DNA from: Tetraselmis striata
Lineage: Eukaryota > Chlorophyta > Chlorodendrophyceae > Chlorodendrales > Chlorodendraceae
Assembly: GCA_006384855.1 (NCBI GenBank)
Contig: VCJN01001044.1
Coordinates: forward strand, 1-64,000
DNA: 64,000 nt
Reading direction: 5' to 3'
In this document: one piece after another, positions 56,440-64,000 of the stretch
Position numbering within the stretch: the first letter of the stretch is position 1
Layout: every line of letters begins with the position of its first letter
Translations under genes and position numbers: made by a program
Notes under the pieces: generated by a model
The model's input: the letters and a program-made list of their open reading frames with translations, nothing else
Database searches by the model: none
What the model was told of the DNA's origin: nothing

Positions 56440-57629
56440 GGGCAGTTCTCAGTGAGATGGGCTGCTTGCTGATGGCTGATACCAGCCACGTGCAGATGTT
56501 GGCGTCCACCGCGGCTCCGAGGTATCGTCGGCGAGCGTCCTCGGAGATGCGCGGGGACTGGAGGGTGGTGATGGGGAACCCAATGGCCGCTGCCCGGATG
56601 TCTGCTCCATCCGCTGTCCGTCCCTCTGCAGCATGCCACGTCCTGGCTCACTGTCGTGTATGCGGTACGCATGACTGCCCTTGCGCGACATAAACTGTGG
56701 GGAAGCGCTGTGGCGCAGCAGGGGCGCAGCCGACCAGACAGGACTGAAGCCGTGTCGGTCCGGCAGGTCACCAACCGTGATCGGGCGGCGGACGGAGGCT
56801 GCGTAGTGGCTTTGGAGCGCCTGGAGGCTCCGGAAGTTCGTCCACAGCCACTACGCAGAGGTGTCGCGTCTGGTGGTGGAGCCGAGCTCGTGCGCACGCA
56901 CGCACCATGATGGGGCTGCCCATGGCGTGACGCAGTTTGGGGAATCGCCTTGCGCCAGGTACGTTCTCCAGTACGTAGTTGACCGAGCCTTGCGTCTGGT
57001 GCAGCATCTGGAGGATGGTGCACGCTGCCTGCATGGGGGCAGCTGCCGGCTCCGATAGGCCTCTCTTGTTTCCCGCGTTGCAGAAGGGGGGGCATGGTGG
57101 CGTGCCCAGGAGCAAGCCAAATGCGCACCGATGGCTGTCAGATGGCCTGGCGTGATGGCGCGGATGTCCTGCGGGACGCACTCGTGGGCTGCTTTGATGG
57201 CAGACATCGGGAGAAGCCATGGGACGAGACTCAAAGACTGCGTCCAGATGACTTCGAGAAGTGGCCGGGTCTACCCCTTCCAATGATTGAGGAAGAGGAG
57301 CGAGCAGAGCGTGCAGCAGCGGAGAAGAGGAGACTCGAGGCGGCAGAGCGTCGAGGGGATTATGTGATCGAAGATGATGATCGGTGGTCGTGGTGGACGG
57401 CAAACAGCTCTTGCTGCATGGCGTCTCCTGCGCAGGCGCCCGTGTCTGTCAAGGCGAGCCTTCCGATCTTGTGTCGAGCTGCTGCGAGGGCACAAACCAG
57501 GCCGGGTAGGGCGCCAGAGCACAGCTGGAGCACGTGAATTGGCTTGCTCTTGTTGTGCAAGCAGTCTCCATCGGGGCCAGTGTGCTGGGTGCGCTGGAGC
57601 GGTGGAGGCTCCCTGGCTGCCTCTGTCAC
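56440..57629 (-). pseudogene. Cytosine-C5 DNA methyltransferase domain inside the Copia polyprotein
   Basis: All main C5-methyltransferase motifs occur in the right order on the minus strand. Motif I (SAM binding): VLQLCSGALPGL (about 57533). Motif IV with the catalytic Cys: LLLGTPPCPPFCNAGNKRGL (Cys codon about 57094). Motif VI: YVLENVPGARRF (about 56968). Motif VIII-like: LGSTTRRDTS (about 56880). Motif IX region: QFMSRKGSHAYR (about 56690). Motif X: AAAIGFPITTLQ then YLGAAVDANICTWL (about 56570-56490). Together these cover a full catalytic domain of about 390 residues. At least four frame shifts interrupt this copy. The motif X frame continues without a stop into the protease motif, so the enzyme was part of gag-pol. 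The active form would methylate cytosine in DNA. The closest host family cannot be settled by eye. Confidence 0.85.
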
Positions 57630-58840
57630 TTCAGCGGTGATGGCTGCGAATACATCGACGGCGTTGGTGTTGCCGATGCGTCACGCCTCGCAACGTGCCA
57701 GTTGCCTTGCTGCACGACGGCGGCGGCGTTTTGCGGCGTGCTGGCGGATGCGGTTGGGACGGAGTCCTGTGATGAAGTTGGCGTGGCCCTCAACACGCGA
57801 GCTGCAGGCGACATCTGAGCTGTCGCTGTTGGTGTTGCTGTCTGAGGAGTCAGCTGCCAAAGGTGGTATGTCATGGTTGCAGTCTGTGTGGTCCCCTCCT
57901 GTGGCCCGGTGCGGGCCAGCAAGGAGTCTGGCCAGACTGGTGACATTGGCGCGACAGGTGCGGGGGTGGCAGCAGCGGCGGCGGCGGCGATCCTTGTCGT
58001 CGGCCTCATCAGTGAGCTGGAGGAGGCGGAAGCAAGAGCCAAGAGATGGGATTGGCCCAGGCGTAGGAGCGATGCAGATGGACTGCAGCGGCAGGAGTTC
58101 GACAGGCGGGGCGTCATGATGCGGGGGGGCGGCCACGTCGGAGCCGAGATGATCGGGGAGATGGCTGTTGGGGTTTGAGGTGCCGAACGGTGGCAGCTGG
58201 ACAGAGGCGGAGACCCAGGCGTCCACCGAGCACTGGTAGTCATGCAGGCCAGCGCGGCGTCCTCGCCGGCTTCCATGACTGCGACCTCGGCGACGGCGAT
58301 GGCGGCGTCAGCGCGCTCGCGCGACGAGTTGGAGGGAGCGCGCTGGCGCTCACGACAAACAATGCGCAAAGCGGTGGTGGCTGCAACAAGGGCTACTTGG
58401 GGCCCGTGGGCACTTTCGCCTTTGAGTTCCATGGCCCATTCCGCCATGGCTGGGGCAACGGCATGAGGCTGGACAGCGTCACAGATGCCATGAGTCGAGC
58501 AGACAGTGCCGGAGCCGGCGCACTGGAGATGGCCGGAGACAGCGGCGGCATAGAGGTGGTCCTCCAGGGAGCGAACTCAGGGCTGGCGACTCCACAGCGG
58601 TAGCGCCGAATGCGTCGAAGAAGCCATCGGTGGCGGGATCGCTGGCGGGTTGAGCAACATCGCCCGCGGTGTAGGCCACCATGGCCATCCATGGAGGAGA
58701 CCCGCCGAATGCAAGGCGAGCGGAAGGGCTGCGCCCACCGTCACCCCCACCATTGCCACCACGGTCACCGTTGCAGTTGGCGTCGCGACGGCGGGGGCTC
58801 CCTCCTCGGGGGCGCACTGTGCCGTTCCGCGTGTCGGCGG
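57630..58840 (-). pseudogene. Copia linker between gag and methyltransferase
   Basis: Low-complexity Gly/Asp-rich and Ser/Pro-rich coding-like sequence, including GGNGGGDGG (about 58770) and ADSSDSNTNSDSSD (about 57820). No domain is visible. Standard Copia elements pass from the zinc knuckle to protease in under about 100 residues, so the roughly 1.2-kb linker plus the methyltransferase is an insertion. Confidence 0.5.
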
Positions 58841-59620
58841 CCAACTTACGGCACTCCCGTTTTGACGTGACCCTGCTCCCCGCAGTACCGCAGTACCCTG
58901 GGTTGTAGGCTGGGCGTCCTTCGTCCCGGTGAGCGCTTCCTGTCAACCCTCCAGGTGCAGCGGCGTTGAAGGCAGCAAGCTGGGCCTCCAGATATGCCAC
59001 GCGAGATATCAGCGCAGCGTGCTTGGCGTCTGCGTCAGATCACGCCTGACAGAATGTGCATGCCTTGATGGGCGAACTCTGGCCGTCTGCCGATGCCTTG
59101 TGCGAAGGCCGCGACCGTGGCAGCGGCGCTCGCCGGGGTGCCGAGCTCCTCCAGCTCCACACGGATCAGCGTCAGCCGGCTCATGTAGTCAAGGAGGTCT
59201 CCACTACGCAGCGTGCGCTTGTGCAGGAAACGTGGAAGAGTGGAGATACGCTTATCCTCGCCGTGAGGGAGGAAGGTAGCTCGCAGCGCCTCAAACGCCT
59301 TGCGTCCGCGATGATCGTCTGTAGAGGTGAGCCACGCAACTAGGACGCCAGACGCGCGGCGGCTGCTGACCAGTTGCTGTAGCACAGATAGCAACGCCAC
59401 ATGGTGCTGGGCCGAGCAGGTGGTGAAGCTTGTCTGCATTGAGGATAGTGGTGAAGCCTGCCTTGCTGGTGACAGCGCTCTGAAATTGTACAGGCCAAAT
59501 TAGAAACTGATTGACGTTCATGTCGTCGAGGGGGAGGTGCTTGACGTCCTTGGCTCGTAGCAGCTCCGAGGCAAGTTCCAAGGGGGGGCATGACGCTTGC
59601 TGATGAAGGGTTCAATCGAA
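58840..59620 (-). pseudogene. Copia gag
   Basis: Frames at 59581-59291 and 59439-59035 give DMNVNQFLIWPVQFQSAV, then GRKAFEALRATFLPHGEDKR and LLDYMSRLTLIRVELEELG, typical of the UBN2/Copia gag fold. A decayed CCHC knuckle follows near 58870-58910 (YCGEQGHVK in one frame, KRECRKLAADTRN in the next). It would form the capsid and bind element RNA. Confidence 0.75.
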
Positions 59621-60006
59621 AATCGGGCGAAGGTGAGGACAGCCAGAGTGTGGCAGAGGTGGCCCAAGTGGGCTAGGACAGCCACAAGGGGCAGCACACA
59701 CAACAGCTGGGGAGCTCGTGCTGGGGAGCAGCACAAGGCGCAGGTCGTGACAGCGCGAGGCTTGAGGGGTATATGCGCAACGCAGGGGTCCCACCAGCCA
59801 GCGCGTATTTGCTCGCTGTGTAGGCGGTCATGTTGTACAGCGGCATCACCCCGCCAGCTTGACTTGCATCGAAGAGGTTGACAGCCGCAGGGGGCCCAGT
59901 GGCGAGGGCAAGCACCACAAACTTCCGGAAAGGGGGGCAGGAAAACGCTGTAAGCCCATCCTATTCTCCAGCCAATCAGCAGTGTAGCAGAGAAGCTAGC
60001 TGTGGA

Positions 60007-60020
60007 GAGGGCTCATAACC
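60007..60020 (-). other. Primer-binding site for an internal fragment of initiator tRNA-Met
   Basis: Directly after the 5' LTR the minus strand reads GGTTATGAGCCC. This is complementary to the anticodon stem-loop GGGCUCAUAACC of eukaryotic initiator tRNA-Met, not to its 3' end. Drosophila copia uses the same half-tRNA priming arrangement (GGTTATGGGCCC). Confidence 0.8.
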
Positions 60021-60509
60021 TGTTGTTTCGAGAGAGTCTGTTGAGTTGCGCAGATGCACAGTGCAGCCACAGTGGAGACCACCAGGTTGGTGGGAAAGGA
60101 ACTTCTGTTTACAATATTAGTACATTAGCCAGTGATGTGTCCTGGCTCAAAGATGCTCGGACACCTCTGATGCCTTTTGCACAAATGAGATTCCTATTCT
60201 AGTACCTAAGGCCTGTAGGTTGCGCCGCTACAGGCCTAATCAGGATGCTGTTAGAGGCTGATTGGTGGAACCTCATTGCCGATGGGCGAGTTATCCCTTG
60301 TGAGTGCGTGGCTGGTGGGCTGCTTCAGCCCCACCTGAGTTGGCAGCTCTGCTCCAGGAGCAGGATTCTGCTCCTGGGCTGTTAGAACTTAATTACTACA
60401 TATATCCGTATAGTACTTAGTAGTACCTGTGTCTCATTGGGTGCTCAGTTCAGTTAGGGCCAAAACCTTCCCTAGGGTTTTAGTCCCTACTTGCACTAGT
60501 GCTTCAACA
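60021..60509 (-). repeat. Copia 5' LTR (element orientation)
   Basis: 489 bp, TGTTG...CAACA. Immediately inside lies GGGCTCATAACC on the plus strand (60009-60020), the primer-binding site. The 10-bp hairpin is kept at 60354-60377. Confidence 0.92.
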
Positions 60510-61130
60510 CCGCCCCCTGCAAAGGGAACGCAAGGATATGTGGAATTCGAGGAGCAAATCTCCGACCAAACTTCGGCGGTAGATTACTAGATTATCAGCA
60601 CGGCGTCTAATAACACTCCGAAACTCCATGCCGTCGTTATACAAGTAGTTGGCATTGGGGCAGAGACCGTAACGAGTCGGGTGTAGGTGTAGGTGTAGGT
60701 GTAGGTGTAGGTACCTCGTCGTCACAAACGGACTCTATCACGCGCTTTCCACGCGAGCTTGTGTGGGCCTTTCTCAAATGGCAACCTCGTCGAAAGTATC
60801 ACACGTCGGGCAGCCACTTCACGGCTTCCCTTGCATCCTCCGGCTTGGGGAACGTGAAGGCATCGCCAAGGCACGTCCAACAACACCGGACCGAAGCATA
60901 GCCGGGTGTTGGTGTGGGTCTAGATACCTCGCTCGTCACTCGTTGTGGACGGACTCCAACATGCGCTTCCCACGCGAGCTCTTGTCGGCCTCCTTTGCCA
61001 CGCCCACACGACGGTATGCATCATGCCGCCCGCCCATGTTTCCGTACGTCGCCGCACCCCTAGGATGGCGTGCCCACGCGGGAAACCAAGAGGTGCGACA
61101 AGATAAGCAGTACAATCTATGGTAACGAGG
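60510..61130. repeat. Hexamer tandem and diverged 230-bp duplication
   Basis: (GTAGGT)n at about 60682-60713. The following sequence (ACCTCGTCGTCAC, CGGACTC, CGCGCTTTCCACGCGAGCT) recurs at about 60925-60985 as a diverged second copy. No gene is recognised. Confidence 0.6.
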
Positions 61131-63140
61131 AGCAATCCACGCCGGCATGAGACTGGGCGGCCCTCCAACTGCGTTTGAGGTGGCGTAGGTGTGGAGAGGC
61201 GTCGGAAATAGTACATTGTATAGTACATGATCGCGGCGATTATCGCGACGAAAGTCGCTAAGTGGTGGCGCTGTATTTTGAGATTGTGTTGAAATTTCAT
61301 TGGATATATTGCGTAGTCCATTTTTACCGCCGTGTTGACCCCATTAAACGGGTATTTCCGAGTTGTGTAATCGGAACAATTTCACTAGAATTTGCGACTG
61401 TTCCCGGGCGGGGAGATGGTCAAATCTAAAGGCACTTGTCAAGTCTTGCACACCCCTTAAAATATACATTAACCAACAGTTACAAAGTGGGGACATGAAG
61501 GCATTAAAGTGCCCATGCAAGCATTATTGATGATGATGAGCAGTGCGGGTATTTTTAGAGGCAGCTAGAGGAGGAAAAGTTGTCTTGATTGGCATGTGAG
61601 ATACCTCAAGGATGAGCTAAAGTTGAGGGGCATCCGGGGCAAAAGAAGAAGGAGGAAAGTTGAGTTGTGGCACTAGAGTACTAACATTTCTACTCACAGT
61701 AGCGTTTAACAAAACAGCTCATGTCCTCGAGGCCGCCGATGAGATGTTGGACCGGTGGCTAGTCCCACATGTTTTCAATCAAAAATCACGTTCCTAAGGG
61801 ATTTTCGAAGAAGAAAAACTTCGTTGGGGGGAGGGGCCCGGGATGGCCCTTCCCCCAAACACCCCCCTTCCCCTTAGGGGGCGCGGGGGGGGGGGGGGGG
61901 GGGGGGGGGGGGGTCGGCGTATGCTTCGGCGGCAACGCGGGCCTAAAGCGGGTTCAAATGATGCCAATTATCCGATTTGCTGCCCCCGGCAGAAGCGATT
62001 ATACAAAAATGCCACGCGTGCGGACCGTTTATCTGCTGGTTTGCTGCACACAGTAGCATTTGTTGAACTGGCTGCGCTGGACTGCCGATTACGGAGATTT
62101 GCTGACCTTATTGGAATTTCGAGCGAATAAGCCCTAGGCCCTCTTGCTCTGCTGTTCATGTACTGGTACCTCCTTAATTAAAGCGTGCTGGGTACATCAT
62201 CATCGTCCGTCAAGCAGCACATGGATGGCGGCGACAAAATGAAATCCATATAGCGACTAGCGGTTTAACTATCATGTCCGTGTTCATACCGTGGGAATAC
62301 ATCCCCCTATACTGAATATGACAGTACTCCATACCCCGTGGTTGCGCCAGCTGTACTCGTATAGTCGTATGGGTACCCGCCGTACTCCTGTGAATTACAA
62401 AAGCGCGAGTATAAAGTGAACTTTTATGAACATGGCACTTGTACTTTATTGGGTACTCGAATATACGGATAAAGTACCCACGTGCGGCATGTGATAGCGA
62501 CTACATGCCTGCATGTAGAGTAGGCAGCTCGGATCAATCGGGCTACAAAATGATTGTGATAAGAGGGGCGGCAAGGGTAACTTTGCGGAGAAGCTATATA
62601 CAACTACCCACTAGAGAAGTTGGATAGCCAAGCGGCGCTGCGCAATCTACATGGCACAACATCAGTCACAACAAGAGCATTGGCAATAGCAACAAGTAGC
62701 AATTATAGCGCAACAACAACAAAAGCATCATAGCCACATGGATGAGGATGGATAGGGCCACCGTATGGTTGGGTTGCCATGATGCTTATTGTGAGATGGT
62801 GATAGTTCCAAGAAGGCCACATCCCCGCTCCGTTTTATGTTGTCATATAGCGGGGACCATATATATGGATTTAGTCATGCGTGCACTTGCATATTTTAGA
62901 GTTAAATGTCGTGCCAGTGACAGTTTTTTCTGTAGGAAGCTGTGGGCATGTTCTACTGATTACTGTGATAGTTGACGATGTATAGTTGATTGTGTGTGTG
63001 TGGGCGGGGGGGGGGGGGGGGGGGTACGCCGGATCTTATGCATGTCGCTCGTGGGTCGTACCGAAATACGATAACACGATTTATTTCGAACAACTCCCGG
63101 AGGGTATAAGCTGCCCCCGTCCGAGTCGCACACACCCCCT
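61131..63140. other. Intergenic sequence, no gene recognised
   Basis: AT-richer sequence with G homopolymers at about 61886-61913 and 63006-63023. A GTGAATTACAAAAGCG variant of the dispersed motif is at about 62390. Open frames show no domains. Confidence 0.5.
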
Positions 63141-63152
63141 CCCCACCCGCAG

Positions 63153-63608
63153 GCGGATCTGGGAGATGAGGCCGACGCTAGGCCGAAATCGTACAAGAAT
63201 TATTTTAAGCAATCACCGTACATAGCTGCTACCCGGCGGCGCCAGCATGAGCTACCGGGACTACGAGTATCATTTGAAAAGCCCCCCGTAGGGCTCCCCG
63301 GTCGTCCCATGAACCGAGGATCCGTCTCTACCGGCTACTCCGCTCAGCCCCCTGCCGCACTCACCCGGGCGCGGTCTTGCTTGGGGGTTAGTGCTGCCAA
63401 CGCCCACAACGTGGAGGTGGGGGTGGTGCCGCCCTGCCTGCCGCACCCAAGGTCCTCCGCTCCTCATGGGTCGCACGCAACGGGCGCCTTACTTAATGAC
63501 CCTACGCATGACCTATACATTATGCACACAAGACATGGAAAATTACAAGGAGGGGTTCTTCTTCTTGTGCGCGTAGTACTCCTTCTTAATAGGGGCAGCA
63601 CATGTTAG
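63153..63608 (+). CDS. Possible internal or last exon of an unidentified gene
   Basis: After a good acceptor (CTCCCCACCCGCAG, ending about 63151) the frame stays open for about 150 codons, starting ADLGDEADARPKSYKNYF and including PGRPMNRGSVSTGYSAQPPA. A start codon at 63309 within it (MNRGSVSTG) is an alternative. Composition is protein-like in the first 80 codons and less so later. No family is recognised, and upstream exons would have to lie left of a G homopolymer at 63006. Confidence 0.3.
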   Translation, partial: ADLGDEADARPKSYKNYFKQSPYIAATRRRQHELPGLRVSFEKPPVGLPGRPMNRGSVSTGYSAQPPAALTRARSCLGVSAANAHNVEVGVVPPCLPHPRSSAPHGSHATGALLNDPTHDLYIMHTRHGKLQGGVLLLVRVVLLLNRGSTC

Positions 63609-64000
63609 CCGCCCGGTGAGCATCGCACAGAAAGCATGCATGATGAAGATGGTTCTCATCGAGGGGCCGCATCCCACACATGAAAACGTGCGACGTTTGG
63701 CCATCTGCACGGGCATTGACAGTCAACCATCCGCACCATACAAGCGGATGGCCAGCATACACGTGATGTGCAGATGAAACATTGAATGTGGCAATCGAGG
63801 GGAGAGGAACTCATCATGGCATCTGGCAGCCCGATCGTGAAATCTAGCAGCTCGCAAACAATGTGCGTCTTCAGCCACGCCCCCTTGTGAGAAGCCGGCT
63901 TTCCCATATTATTACCACTTTAGGCTTTTTTTTACCTTTAGGCTATTTTTCTCGTCCTCAACCATCCTTGTCGAGGAGGCGTCAGATTGGCGGGCCAGGG
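63609..64000. other. Right edge, no gene recognised
   Basis: No ORF with a domain. Short T-rich runs (about 63925-63950) precede the edge. Confidence 0.4.

Larger units (their letters stand above)
53416..60509 (-). mobile_element. Degenerate Copia LTR retrotransposon carrying a C5 DNA methyltransferase
   Basis: Two LTRs, 53416-53895 and 60021-60509, start TGTTG and end CAACA. In element (minus) orientation the order is 5' LTR, primer site GGTTATGAGCCC, gag, low-complexity linker, cytosine-C5 methyltransferase, aspartic protease, gag-preintegrase HH motif, DD35E integrase, truncated RT, RNase H tail, purine tract GAGGAGGGG and 3' LTR. Integrase before RT identifies Copia (Pseudoviridae-type order). 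Frame shifts are frequent and the RT core is deleted, so the copy is not autonomous. I found no matching 5-bp target duplication (CACCC against CCGCC). Confidence 0.9.

Noticed and set aside
53411..60514. 5-bp target-site duplication of the Copia element
   Set aside because: The flanks read CACCC and CCGCC, which do not match. Either the flank mutated or the ends recombined.

Overview
This window looks like a piece of a nuclear genome from a flagellated alga, most likely a green alga. That placement is inferred from gene content, since no rRNA or plastid marker is present. GC-rich exons are broken by many short GT-AG introns. The genes include a ciliary kinesin-9, an Integrator subunit 6, a protease with a PPSPPPP hinge like algal wall glycoproteins, and a small plastid-type protein. 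There are Copia and DIRS/PAT-type retroelements and many C homopolymers.

Layout. 1-5180: repeat-rich DNA with a higher-order tandem array (about 975-2330), duplicated exon-like fragments, a tRNA-like remnant and a tandem duplication. 5188-5918: a degenerate ORF with basic/acidic repeats. 6133-9598 (-): a secreted acid-sphingomyelinase-like phosphodiesterase. 10294-10954: an element with 32-bp perfect inverted termini, filled with palindromes. 12529-14633: a decayed coding region of unknown family. 14858-17160 and 22862-26790: two collinear non-coding blocks, each bounded by about 250-bp direct repeats. 19379-21119 (-): the S1 protease. 28763-33669 (-): a DIRS/PAT-like element with split direct repeats and a decayed gag, RT, RNase H, methyltransferase-like domain and tyrosine recombinase.

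33987-47731 holds two intact-looking intron-rich genes that converge: Integrator subunit 6 (+) and kinesin-9 (-). An inverted pair of one interspersed repeat sits in their introns. 49479-50664 (+): a 125-residue two-exon protein with a cysteine pair and a likely transit peptide. 53416-60509 (-): a degenerate Copia element with 480/489-bp LTRs and a primer site matching the anticodon arm of initiator tRNA-Met. Its RT core is deleted, and a cytosine-C5 DNA methyltransferase domain lies between gag and protease. 60510-64000: repeats, non-coding sequence and one possible exon.

The standout observation is the Copia element that carries a C5-methyltransferase. The last methyltransferase motif and the aspartic protease motif share one open frame, so both belonged to one polyprotein. 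The neighbouring DIRS element carries an unrelated NPPW-type methyltransferase-like domain. Host genes here do not form an operon or obvious pathway. Kinesin-9 implies a motile flagellum, and Integrator subunit 6 implies snRNA and mRNA 3'-end processing.
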